Positions 12,721 through 24,037 of a DNA stretch of 64,000 nt are shown here, piece after piece; positions within the stretch are counted from its first letter, which is position 1, and every line of letters starts with the position of its first letter. The notes below the pieces were generated by a model that was not told the origin of the DNA, searched no databases, and worked only from the letters and a program-made list of their open reading frames with translations. This stretch comes from Lepeophtheirus salmonis (taxonomy: Eukaryota; Arthropoda; Copepoda; Siphonostomatoida; Caligidae): contig NC_052137.2 of NCBI RefSeq assembly GCF_016086655.4, forward strand, positions 37,716,007 to 37,780,006, given 5' to 3'. The position numbers were made by a program, and so were the translations under genes.

Positions 12721-13020
12721 CTTGGATGTATGTAATGCTTTGTCTGTCGTTTTTAAGGATCCAGGGGTACCCTCAAGTACCCCCACGCAACCCGAGTGCT
12801 TGTAACTATTTTTTGATATTAGAGGGGTTCCTTAGATGTATGTGATGCTTTGGTGGTAGTCTTTAACTATTCCACACTACCCCTAGGAACCCTGGCCAAC
12901 CGAAGGGCCTTGAACTAGTTTGTTCCATGGAGGAATTGGCGGTGGTTTTTAACAATCTCATAATACCCAGGGGACACTGGCCAATCTGAGGGCGAAGAGT
13001 GTTCAACCCTTATTTTAAGT
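12690..13020. repeat. Degenerate ~110-bp tandem repeats
   Basis: The phrase CCTTGGATGTATGTAATGCTTTG near 12720 returns near 12829 as CCTTAGATGTATGTGATGCTTTG, followed each time by TTTTTAAC/CTTTAAC and a CCC-rich block. A third, weaker unit starts near 12930. Related wording (TTGGCGGTG followed by TTTTTTAACC) recurs at 14320. Confidence 0.6.
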
Positions 13021-13189
13021 GGCCCCCTAACCTATTTATCACCTATATAGCAATAATATTACTCCAAAACTTGAAAGTACTCCCTTGGGGGATGGAACAG
13101 ACAAATATGTTTTAATATTTCTTCATAAATAATATTAAGTGAATTTATAATGTGTTATTATTCGTCATGAAGTTTGAACAAAATACGAG

Positions 13190-13275
13190 CGATTTTCCAA
13201 ACTGGCAATTTTCCTCTATGGTAATTTTCTCTAGGGAAATCTTCTGCCGGCAATTTTCTCCAGTCAGTTTTCTGT
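13190..13275. repeat. Short GGCAATTTTC sub-repeat cluster
   Basis: Four diverged copies of a roughly 20-bp phrase (GGCAATTTTCCTCTA, GGTAATTTTCTCTAG, GGCAATTTTCTCCAG, CAGTTTTCTG) lie side by side. It is noncoding and resembles the internal sub-repeats of small MITE-type elements. Confidence 0.5.
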
Positions 13276-14249
13276 ACATGTACTTCAAGTATTAATTAGT
13301 ACTTGCATACATACTTATAAAATATGCCAAAATGATCAATTCTGAACAAATTATAATTATGTCTCAATAATTATATTTCCTCATTTAATGAATACAATCC
13401 ATGGAAACATTCATTTAACAAATGAATTTTGTACCATATTTATTTGTTATTTTCTCAATTATTTAGTTCGATGTTTCTCCACTCCATGATGAATAACCGT
13501 CAATCTTAGAATCACTCAATGAATTGTTTTCTCCTTCAAATATTTGGGGTTTAAGATAATCTTCAAGTTCAAATAATTCAAAATCCGGATTCGAATTACG
13601 TAGTTCAATGTCATTCAAGAAGGAATAAAAATCTTCAACAACGCTTATTAAACTTTGTGCAATCATTGTTGTATCATATCATTTCGTACTTATACAAATA
13701 GTTTAATATGAAAGGAAACACATGAGTATACAAAAGATGTTAACAAATTTTGTCTTCATTAACCAGATAAACATCATTTTTTTGGTTAATGTCAAGCTTT
13801 ATTTACTAGGGCGTCAAAATTCGACATCATGGAAATGATAGAGGCGTCATGTGTAGTCATTGTGTGGAAAAAAGTTAAAAGCTACAAAAATTTCTCGTTG
13901 ATTAAAGGGTTCCAGAGAAAGAATGGGAATCAGAGATTCAGCATGTCTTTCTATATGAATAGTTCCAGACTTCGCGTAACAAAAATATAGCGTGCACAAA
14001 AAATTGCCCTTGAGAAAATTGCCATTGTGGGAAAATTTCCCGTCATTTACTTACAAAATCGCAAAACTTGTTTTGTGCCATGGTAAGGCCGCCAAGTTGG
14101 TTGAAACCCACCGCCGCCACTTCACAAAGCATTTAGCTCCCCTCTGTATACTTCAAATTAAAGCCCAAGCCCAGGGGCTGTTACAAACCACTGCTTCCAC
14201 ATCACATAGCATTTAGGCCCCTGCCAAAAATTCTAAAATACCCTGTCCC

Positions 14250-14545
14250 ATAGATTAATTAAGACTACAGCAATAGATCTGGGGTTTATTTTGAAATATT
14301 AAAAGGGGCCAAAAAACTTTGTGAAGTGTTGGCGGTGTTTTTTAACCTGCATAGTGTACCACCCGTAGTCTTAAACAAACCATGGGATCAGGGTTCATTT
14401 TGAAGTCATGGAAGGGACTAAATTATTTGTAAAGTGTTGGTTTTTAAACTCATACGTGGCCTTGTTGTAGTCTTAATAAAGCCATGTGCTTGGTGGTTAT
14501 TTTGGAGCTTTTCGAAGGAATATATATGCTTTGTGAAGCTGCAGC
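14250..14545. repeat. Degenerate ~100-bp tandem repeats
   Basis: Three imperfect units begin near 14278, 14388 and 14475. Each carries a GG-TTATTTTGA/GGTTCATTTTGA phrase, then an AAAGTGTTGG/GAAGTGTTGG phrase and a GTAGTCTTAA phrase. Wording is similar to 12690-13020, suggesting one family on both sides of 13-14 kb. Confidence 0.55.
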
Positions 14546-14559
14546 GGGGGGTTTTAACC

Positions 14560-14790
14560 TGAAGATTGTTTTTTGTTTTTTTCCTAAGCTGTTATCATTA
14601 TTATTTAATTCCTGAAGAGTGAACTTCCTTATCTACTAAACACAACTGAACCCATATTATTGACTAATGCAAGACCGAATTGAAAATAATACGTTAGGGC
14701 AGCTAAACTTCTCCCCTCTAAATTATTCTTCCAATTGTCAGGGTTACCATGTTTATGTTTCGGGGTTTTTTTCTAACATTTCCAAAATCC
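14560..14790 (+). repeat. Dispersed ~400-bp repeat family, copy 1
   Basis: Carries the family landmarks AAGCTGTTATCATTATTATT, TCCTGAAGAGTGAACTTCCTT and AATTGTCAGGGTTACCATGT. Shared with 27430-27680, 34500-34840, 57775-58200 and 61725-62120. This copy lacks the middle third. Confidence 0.7.
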
Positions 14791-16079
14791 AAACGTTTTT
14801 ATCACCAAGTATGTTCGATGAAACTTTATTTTCATATGTTAATACATAATTGAAGTAATTTTTTTTTTTTAATAAATAACACCATATTCTCCTAATTCCA
14901 TGAATTTATCCGCTCTTCACTTTTTAAAAGAAGATTTACAAGTGTTGTTTTTTTTCTTTATCAAAGAGGAAGGGAGGTAGGAATTATGACTCTTCGTACG
15001 ATAATCATATCCACACTTTCTATAGAGCTCTTTAAAATGGATAAAGAACAAGCAATTTGTACATTTCAAGTTTGAACTACTTTTTTTTTCATTCTTTCAT
15101 ACAATATCAATAAGTAAAATATTTTCTTTTTCTTTTTTAGACTTGTATCATAATACATCGTTTGAACAAAACGAGTTATGATTTTTCTAAGAATCATAGT
15201 TTCAAGTAAATATATTTTCCAACACAACAATATCGACCCATCATTGGTCACATATATGTTGATAGAAATATATTTTTTATATAAAATTTTGGGTAGTTTC
15301 AATCAAAGATAAAACAACGTCAACATAATTTCACCATTTTGACTCAATGGGATTTGAAGAAGCAATACAATTTATTAAAATGGAGGTTATATTAATCCAA
15401 AGAATGTTTTATTTTGTTCGATAGGACTATAACCATAATTGTTTTTATAAGCACATTTATATACAAGTATATAGATTTAAATACCAAAGATATTGTCTCT
15501 CAAAAATGGAACATTAGTTTTCAATTGACCTAATATGTAGTGGATGACATATTATGTTAAGAAACATCAAAAAGTGGGACACATATGCATCCTGCTTAAT
15601 GCAGCGCTGATGCAAGACAATGCATAACTTGTTTAGATAATGCAAGGTACATATTTTTAGTTGGATATCATTGTTCTAATCATTAGATCTACTATTTTGA
15701 TTGCATTTGCAACTAAGCTTTTACAGAAGAGTTGATTTTAAACTGCATATTTTGTTTGGATAATTCAAAAGAATTTATACTTAGATTTTCCCCTTTCACA
15801 AATTAAAAAATATTGATAACAGCTTTGGAAAATGTAAAGAAACACTCTTCAGATTGTCATCAAAAGGATTTTTCATTAGGAACGCTTCAAAAAAATTCGT
15901 GTTTATTTTCTTCATTGACATTTAGAAACTTCATTAGTATTCATTTAATCATTGAGTGAATTAGACTTGATCAACGATTACAAATTATCCAAATTCATTA
16001 TCAAAATAACCGTTCAATGTTGATGCTAATTTTCATTACATAATCATTTTTTTGAGTGATGAAACTCATTTTTGCTTCA
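14791..16079. other. Gene-free AT-rich stretch
   Basis: No supported gene or clear repeat boundary. Long T/A runs and scattered stops in all frames. Confidence 0.4.
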
Positions 16080-16625
16080 TAAGCAAAATATACGTTACTG
16101 GTCATGCAGCAATCCATAAGTGCTTCACAAGACACCGTTGCATCCCAAAAAATGAGTGTTTTCTGTAGACTTCATGTTGGAGGGGTCATTCGTTGATGAT
16201 GATAATTACCACGTTACTGTAAATAAAAATCGTTAATACAGCATGATAACTGATTTTTTTTTACCCTAATTGCATGGTATAGGCTTGGCAAATATGTGGT
16301 TTCAACAAGACGATGCCACTTGTCACACAATAAATGTTACAATCGATTTATTACAAAGCAAATTTGGTGAGTGGGTTATTTCGAGAAATGGACTAGTGTA
16401 TTGACCGCCTCGAACGAGCGATTTAACGCTTTTAGATTATTTGTTTTTGGGTCACGCAAATTCATTGGTCCACGCCAATAAGCGGGCGACGTTAAAAGAA
16501 CTCAGAAAAAAATTGGAACGCAAAATTTCTCCAATTTATTCGAAAAGTAATTGAAAATTAGGATTTGACTTCTATGTGCTCGTGGTGGTAATGCTAAAGA
16601 AATCGATTTTAATACGTAAATGTAT
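16080..16625 (+). pseudogene. Mariner-type transposase fossil (C-terminal half)
   Basis: From about 16285 one plus frame reads MWFQQDDATCHT, then ISRNGLVY-stop-PPRTSDLTLLDYLFLGHAN, then KRATLKELRKKLERKI. The QQD-A-CHT catalytic block followed by WPPRS-DLTPLDY-type sequence is the signature of the DDE/D domain of mariner-like transposases. An internal stop at the WPPR tryptophan and further stops downstream show it is inactive. The N-terminal half is not readable with confidence. Confidence 0.8.
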
Positions 16626-17380
16626 ATGTTTATAATGTGTACTAAAAAATTAAATCTGGTAAAAATTTTAAACATATGTGTTTTATTTATAAAAAATGTT
16701 TAAGGGTTCTTAATGAAAAACCCTGAAGAAAAAATCTTGAACGTCATATTTTTTCTTGTTTATTTATCCACTCAAACATAAATTGTTTCAAGGCTGTCAG
16801 AAACAGAATAATGTTTAACAAATATTTGATTCGTTGAATTATTTGTTGGCAATATTATTCAATTATTCAAGAGAAAACATCCGATTATAAAGCAATCGCC
16901 AGTGGGTGCGTAATTTTACTGTCCATATCCTTGCAAAATATGAAATAGGATAAGTTTTATTTTCTTCCGCTCATAACTTCTTTTGTTTGCTCGTTAAGGT
17001 TATATTTTATACGGTAAGTGGACTATTAGCAAAAAGACAATTTTGGGACATTGGGACACAAAATATTTTAAAATTTATTCAAAAACTACTGGTAGTACCC
17101 AATATTTCTTGGAGTTATTAGACCTCAACATAAACACAAAATTTGCTTTCATCATATAGAAATACCTTTTTTGGGAAATTATCTGTGTATTTTTTTTTCT
17201 AAAGAAAAGGATGCTTGAAGTATTAACAGAGTATTATCAAAGCAATAATTATTATTTTGTAATTACGATCTAGAAGACATAAGAAAAATAAATTGGGTAT
17301 TAATATCATTATTGAACTTCACAATAATTCAAAATCATTATTATTATTCGTACAAAATGCAGCTAGGATCAAACTAATTT

Positions 17381-17650
17381 AATAGAAATACAAGGTGATA
17401 CCATAACACGTGTACATCTGATGTTTGACTTTTTTAATAGTGACGTCATAGAATATGATTGGTCGGGTGTTTTGCCCAACAGTCAGTACGATATATTAAA
17501 TGAAAATTCTAGCAATAGTCACGTCCTGGACTATGATTGGTTTCGTGTTTTGTCAAAATCTGCATGTCCTACCCAGCAGTCGCTACGATAGATGAAATTG
17601 AAAATTCTAGCCAGGCCGATTACATGATGGCCTAACCTTGTATTTTTAAC
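17381..17650 (+). mobile_element. MITE with CRE-like sites, copy 1
   Basis: Bounded by AATAGAAATACAAGG and, at the far end, CCTTGTATTTTTAA, i.e. inverted ends. Inside is a roughly 110-bp internal near-duplication (CCCAACAGTCAGTACGATA, then CCCAGCAGTCGCTACGATA). It carries one TGACGTCA palindrome at about 17440. Same family in opposite orientation at 56844-57157. Confidence 0.75.
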
Positions 17651-18009
17651 CTTGGGATCCAGGTATTTTTAACCATTATAATTCACCTTTCTACTCTATA
17701 CCGCTATGATCAGCTGGATAACACTTCTCTCTACTTTACAATCTCATTTTTGATTCACTATTTGACTTCTTTTTTTTAATATAAATTACTGGATTTCATT
17801 TATTCAATACATGCAGTATTACCTGTTATTATTAGGCATCGAGGACCATAAAAAACTTGCTTTATACATATAAAAGGTAATTTCAAAGAAATCTTCCGTG
17901 TTACTCTACGTTTTTCAAGAGCACACTCACATGTAGCTCCTCAATACTGTGATGTTATCTCCTCAAGAATAAAATACTAATAATAACAGCTTGAAGAGAA
18001 AAAAAAATG

Positions 18010-18120
18010 AAAAATAAACAATGACAACGTATAAACTCCCCTTATTTATTTATTAAAGCGAAATATCTTTCAGGCAAAACAGCTTAAACACAAAATGTCT
18101 AGAGGCTAACTAGTTTAAGG
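18010..18120 (+). repeat. Repeat bracketing exon 1 of the CoA-ligase gene, copy A
   Basis: ACAATGACAACGTATAAA followed by TTATTTAT-TATTAA-GCGAAATATC and then CAAAAC/AAAATG phrases matches 22327-22445 in the same orientation. Confidence 0.7.
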
Positions 18121-18539
18121 GAAAATTACCGGGAATCATATAATTTTTTCTATTATATGTATAATATAATTATGTAATAATAAAGGAAAAACACCCTCAA
18201 TAACTAGGGATCGATTTTAACTTCATGAAGGATAATTGGGACTAGACTGGAGTACTCCATCCTATATAAGGACCGATACAACACTGCGTAATACAATAAA
18301 AAGGAATGGGTTTTAAACATGATCCCATTACGAAAAAATTAAAAATATAATACCTAAGTACATACTGACATAATATTGTGGAAATTTTCCATTGGCCATT
18401 TGCTATAAAGAAGAAAAAAATGTATCTTCTTATAGAGCGCTCATAAAATAGTACATAATTTTGTATGTAGTCAATTACGAGGTATTTTTCTAGAACCTTC
18501 AATTACTCACGCACACTCCGTCTCTGTGTAGCAAAATCC

Positions 18540-18623
18540 TTGTGAGTATAAAAAACTACTGTTACATCACCTTCTCCTTCCAAAATATATATTTAGTACA
18601 CTCATTCGTATTTTGTGCTCAAG
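18540..18623 (+). promoter_or_regulatory. Possible core promoter and leader of the CoA-ligase gene
   Basis: A TATAAAAAA box lies at 18547, about 75 bp before the chosen ATG, followed by a pyrimidine-rich stretch (18570-18585). The spacing is compatible with a short leader, but no start site can be proven from sequence alone. Confidence 0.3.
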
Positions 18624-21600
18624 ATGATCAATGTGATTGAAAATGATGGAACTCTCCGTGGACCTAATCTACAACCCATAGCCAACAATGATGACACTGC
18701 CTTAAACGACTTCTCTTGTAGTAACAAGTATTTGACTCCCAGACATTTAGGCGTCATATATTTGGATCATCTATGCTACTCTAATAAAGGAAGTTTTTTG
18801 TCATACGAGAATGAGCATAGAAGCAATTCAATTTCCCCCAGAGAATTTGTTAAATATACAAAGAGATTTGCACATTTTATAAATGAAAGACATGGAAATG
18901 CAAGATTTGCGACTGTGCTTCTTCTGAACAATAACCGTTTTTTCTTCATTCCTGTGGTGGGAACTTGGTTCCTGGGATCATCTGTGTCTCTTTTTCAGCC
19001 TTCCAGTTCAAGAGAAACGATTGAACGACAGTTGATGATTTTGAAGGAAGAATTAAATTTGGAGGAGATTGTTGTGATTACCGAGACATTTGCTATTCCA
19101 AAGATATCAAACATTGGTGTGGACCGAATTATTTCTCTTACTCCAGTGCCTGGATACATGTCTTTGCAAGAGATTTTTATGAATGATGACAATGAAGTTG
19201 TTGAGATATTCCATCGAGAAGGGAGGACGTCACTTCAAAGTGAAATAGCAGTCACTTTTTGGACTTCAGGCTCAACAGGAGAGCCGAAGGTAAGGTCCTT
19301 AAAAACTGTTTATCATATGACAGTTGCATGAGTAGCTATAGACTAGGATCCCCATCCTTTTTTAACTGTACAAGTGTAGTACTTAAAACAAAAAAGATAG
19401 TGCTAAACCAAAAATTGTAAACCCCCAAATATGTAAAAGATATTTGAGCAGTATATTGCCCCTAAATTGGGAGCTTGTAGTACAACGTAAGATGATGACA
19501 GTACATTATCAATGACAAAAAGAATAGAATTAGACATTTTAATCGAAATAAAAATATATATTTTTATCACTAAAAAAGGTTCTCTGGAATAGTCTATAAA
19601 AGTTTTCTTTTCTAAGGACTCGCAGGATAATTTTGCAGCTTTTTTTTATTGATTCTAACAAACTTAATCCTTTGTTCGTCCTTAATAAGTAATGACTTTG
19701 ATATTGAACACTTTACATGAAATTTTCATGAACTTGGAACCCGATTCACATTCTTTGCTCTACAAGTACACGTAGACTCGAACAGGGAAAAGAGAAATAT
19801 TGACAATTTCAGATACATTGTCTTCCTTTAACTGCAGAAAAGACATGTATTTGAGCTCTAAGCTTTGATTACATGGAAGATTGAGGAGGTATAAGCGAAA
19901 GTTATTGCAATTAAGAGTATAACGTTCTAAATTTAAAATTGCATTAGTGCACGGAAAATAATAAATAATTATATATATATATACAAATCATGGGGGGAGG
20001 GCCAAATTGACGTAACTAAAATTAAAATTTCCCCAAAAAATTTCCAAAATCCATAGCTATTCACACAAAATTCAATTTATTAGAAAAAAATTTCAAAAAT
20101 TTATAGTTATTACCAGAAAATTAAATTTCTTGGCAAAAATTTTAAAAGTTTAACTTCAAATATTAATTTTTTTGGAAAAAAATTTTGAAAATCACACAAA
20201 AAAAAATTTGAAAAATTTAATTTCAAACATTAAATTTTTGGAAAACAAATAGAAAAATCCATAGTTATTGACAAAAATTTATTTTTTTGGAAAAAATTCA
20301 AAAAATCTATAGCTATTTACAAAAAATTACATTATTTGCAAAAAAAATATATTCATAAATGTTTTTGTTCTGCTGCATAATTTGCCCTAATGACAAATAA
20401 AGTTCTTGTAAAAATCCAAAATTCCTTATTTGAGGGGCTACATCTTCTAAAACCCACCCTTTCGTATAAAATAATAATATTAGATATTATTATACTTCTT
20501 GGATGACGTTTAGGCAATACCACTAATTTGTCACTCAACTTTCTATATATCTTTATTTTAGTATGAATTTCATAACAATTAACAGCATAGGTTAGAAGGA
20601 GATGCTAACACTCCCCCAGGACCCATTAAAGAGTGAGCAAAAAAGAAAAACAGCAGACACAACAATCATTTTTTATTTTTCTAAAATCGTTTTTTTTTTC
20701 TTTTGAAAAATCCTTATATAAATATAACGTACAACATCATATCACATATATTTTCCCAATATACTCGTATTTTGAAATATAAATCCACTCCTTCTTTTTA
20801 CTTATAAATGTGGCGTGCAATTATACGTTCTACGTTTGGGCTTGTCCAAACACAAATATATACATACGTATATCAATCATAGTATACATTTGTATGTTTC
20901 TCTACAGGAATGTAAAATGTAAAAATCAAATAAGAATGATTATTTAAGTCTTGCCTACGTAGCTTTATAAATTATATTTATTAATTAATTATTTAAATAG
21001 TCTCGTAGTTCTGTCATTAATTAGTAGACTTGGAATTTTTGAGCGACTATTAAACCCAAAAAAAGAGAGGTAAAATTTTGAAAAAGAAGTAATTTGAAGG
21101 TATTTAAAGAAAAATACAGTTTAATAGAGATCATTTAAACTAATGAGTGTTTTAATTTATATTTATCATAATTTATGGATAAATTTTGTAATATTATATC
21201 AATAAATAAGGATCTTAAGAAGGTTTTTGTGCGTTAATTTTTGTCTTTGATCAGGATTGGTAGTTTTAAAGATACTAAAACACTTTTAACGTCTACAGTA
21301 GTAGTTGGAGCAAATTTGAAGTAGACAAAGACCTTCAGGAATCTTGGTTAAACGGGAGCATGTTATCATTACCCCCACTTATTATACCTCCAACCTTTTT
21401 CTTAAATGGAAAGTAAGGATTTTGCCATTTGGCGCAAAAAATATTTTTCTTTTGTTGCAAGATTCAAGGAGGATTATTCATCAGTCAATTTTGTACCAAC
21501 TTTTCTCGTCCTCTCATTGGCTACTGTCAGAATCTGGCTCCCTTACAAATCCGATCATGTAATCATAACCCTGATTGCATCATATAAATAGTTTTACCTT

Positions 21601-23987
21601 CAAAAAGAGAGATAATTTTTTTTTTCAATGTTCTCCTGCCTAGTTAAGGAAGGTTTTTGCAGGTTGCTTTTGCTTTAGAACATTTGGCCTGAAAGCCATT
21701 TTCCTCTATTATATTACTCCATAATATTATATAAATTTATGAGATTTATACATCGTTTTAGTTGAAATTGATGTTTGCCTTTGAACTTTTAAATAAAAAT
21801 ATATCATGCTTATTTCTTTAAAAAACAATGAATGCTAGTTTTGAGGAAATAATTGTCATATCATATTTGCTACAATCCAAAAAGGGGCAAAAAAAGAGGT
21901 TGTTGGCTGTAGGGAGGCACTTAAAGGTCGTGTTAAAATAAACAGCCAGCCGCCTCTTCTTTTGACAAGTTTTTATATTATATGGAAGTAGAAATAACTG
22001 CTTCTGTCTAAAATTAGGTTGTTTTTTGTAATAATAATCCACCATGTTGAATAATAATCGATAACAAAGGCTGTAGAAGTTATATCACTTCTTCCATTCG
22101 AATTGCGGTAATGTTTGCTTATTTTTATTAATATAATTATATTACTTATTTTCTCTCTGGTTCGAAATCATTACACAGTGAGATTTGGAGAGTATGGTTT
22201 GAAATTTTTGAGCATAATCCCGTCATTATTCTAGCATACAACAATCGTTTACAGCTTTTTAAAGTAGTAAACGTTATATATTTTGATTTAAAATACAAAG
22301 GGATCATCCATTTCATTCAAAAATATACAATGACAACGTATAAATATCATTTATTTATATATTAAGGCGAAATATCCTTGAGACAAAATGGCGGTAAGGC
22401 GAAATGATTTACCGCAAAAAATGTCCTGTGGCAAAATAGTTTAACACCGATTTTGTCCTCCGAAAATATCCTCAAATCTATTGTGTAATCTAACTATAAT
22501 CGAAATTTATTTCATCTATTTCTTTAAAAAATGAGCAATTTTTTGAGCCATTGAGCCATAATACACAAATTCTGAGTCTACTAATTAATTTTAGTGTATA
22601 GTATGTACTATTACGTACTACAATTTAATCCTTTTAAAATTATTAACATAGTTATAAAATTATATGCACATTATTGCTTTTTCAATAAAGAAAGTATGTA
22701 AACCTTTAAAAAATACATTTTTAGTTATTTTTCAATGATTTTATTTTTATTAAAAAATAATAAGAGTTGTTTTCTTCCGTTCAATTTGTAATATAAATAC
22801 TTGCCTGATAAACATGTAACATAAAATAATCTTATATTAAAGACATAAAATGTATGTATGTATATATTTATAGCTATGTTTCTAAACATTTCCGACTCTA
22901 TGTAATGTCTATTTCCCTTTCATTTCTTTAGGGCGTTCTTTACTCAGCTGAAAATATACTCAACTCAATTCATTATTGCTCCTACGTTCCATTTCAAATA
23001 CGCCACGTCATTAAGAATTATGAACCATCAAGTTTACGCCTCATGATTCTTACAAACTTTTTCCATCCAGGAGGATTTACGGAAGGTCTCAGAAACATAC
23101 TACCTCAAAAAAGAACAGGAATTATCCTTCGATCTCCTAATGAATATGTAGATTTCTCTACTACACACTTATTTAACGCCATTCAAACAACCAAACCTAA
23201 CATGATTATTTGCTCACCGGAATTTGCAGTCAAAATGAATGGAGCTTCAAATGATTTAAGCTCTCAATTTGATTTATCCTCTGTTTTCGTAATTTATCCC
23301 ATTGGTGGATCAATTAATACCAATTATGAGAAAAAGGCCCGAATTCAATTCCCTTCCTTAAAAATGATTTGCAAAGGCTATGGCTCAACGGAGACATTAA
23401 GTATCAGTTTGGGAATATCAGACCAGCATTTAGGACGTTTATTCCCTAAATATCAATTGAGAATTCTGAATCCAAATGGAGAGCCTCTTGGTCCTAACAG
23501 TGTTGGAGATATTGTGGTTAAACCTGGATATGGAATGAGGCGATATATTGGTGATCATGAGTACAACATAACTCAAGATGGGTTTTTTTATATGGGAGAT
23601 GTGGGATACTATGATTCAGCGGGAAAGATATTTTTTAAATGTAGATCCAAGGACTTGGTCAAAGTTCATAATCATCATGTGTATCCACAAGAAATCGAGT
23701 CCTTCATCTCCTCAAAATGTTCTTTTGTGAAGGATATAGGCGTGTTTGGTCAAAAGGACAAAAATGGTATCGAGAGATTATCAGGAGTAATTGTTCTTCA
23801 TCATATAGAAAAAGGACTTAGTTTGCAGAATGTTTTGGAGAGAACTTTTGAGGCGTATAAATTTCCTCGCTATAAATGGTTACAGGGAGGAGTTAGAGTA
23901 ACTAGTGCAATACCACGTAATGCCAACGGAAAAATCTTCAGAGGAAGATTGCCTCTTTTGTTTAATAATGCATCGGAAAATGTTTAA
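18624..23987 (+). CDS. Acyl-CoA synthetase / luciferase-like AMP-forming ligase
   Basis: Two exons, 18624-19289 and 22932-23987, joined in phase 0 by a GAAG|GTAAGG donor and a TTCTTTAG|GGC acceptor; about 573 residues, normal for the ANL superfamily. The start is the ATG at 18624; the frame opens slightly earlier only at a GTG. Enzymes of this family adenylate a carboxylic acid with ATP and then transfer it to CoA or, in luciferases, oxidise it. Visible core motifs are TSGSTGEPKG (residues about 214-223, spanning the splice junction), YGSTE (372-376), GD at 444-445, R-SKDLVK (460-466), VYPQEIE (472-478) and PRNANGKI with the expected catalytic Lys near 556. The usual Gly of the A8 K-x-x-G hinge is replaced in KVHNHHV. 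No SKL-type peroxisomal signal: the chain ends ASENV. The acyl substrate cannot be inferred. Confidence 0.87.
20010..20350. repeat. A/T-rich ~50-bp module array inside the intron
   Basis: Repeated phrase of the type AAAAATCCATAGCTATT-ACAAAAAATT followed by AAATT-CTTGG-AAAAAAT, in about six diverged rounds. Same wording as 24038-24547 and 62878-63410. It begins next to a GGGGGGAGGGCC block. Confidence 0.7.
21353..21572 (+). repeat. Imperfect direct repeats flanking ~180 bp
   Basis: GAGCATGTTATCATTACCC at about 21356 and GATCATGTAATCATAACCC at about 21554 match at 16 of 19 positions in the same orientation. The spacer is noncoding intron. Confidence 0.5.
22327..22450 (+). repeat. Repeat bracketing exon 1 of the CoA-ligase gene, copy B
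   Basis: Matches 18010-18120 and continues with a run of short sub-repeats: GGCGAAATATCCTTGAGACAAAATGGCGGTAAGGCGAAATG and so on, built from a GCGAAATAT/GCAAAAT-TCC theme. Noncoding, within the intron. Confidence 0.7.
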
Positions 23988-24037
23988 GCCAAATACCTAT
24001 GTAAAATTCATGCTGTAGAAAATATGGTTAACAGAAT

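Noticed and set aside
13463..13666. Minus-strand 67-residue acidic open frame (MIAQSLISVVEDFYSFL...)
   Set aside because: Composition looks protein-like, but it is short, isolated, surrounded by repeats and matches no family I know. No promoter or splice context supports it.
22155..22175. GGTTCGAAATC, resembling a tRNA B box
   Set aside because: No A box, acceptor stem or cloverleaf can be built around it.
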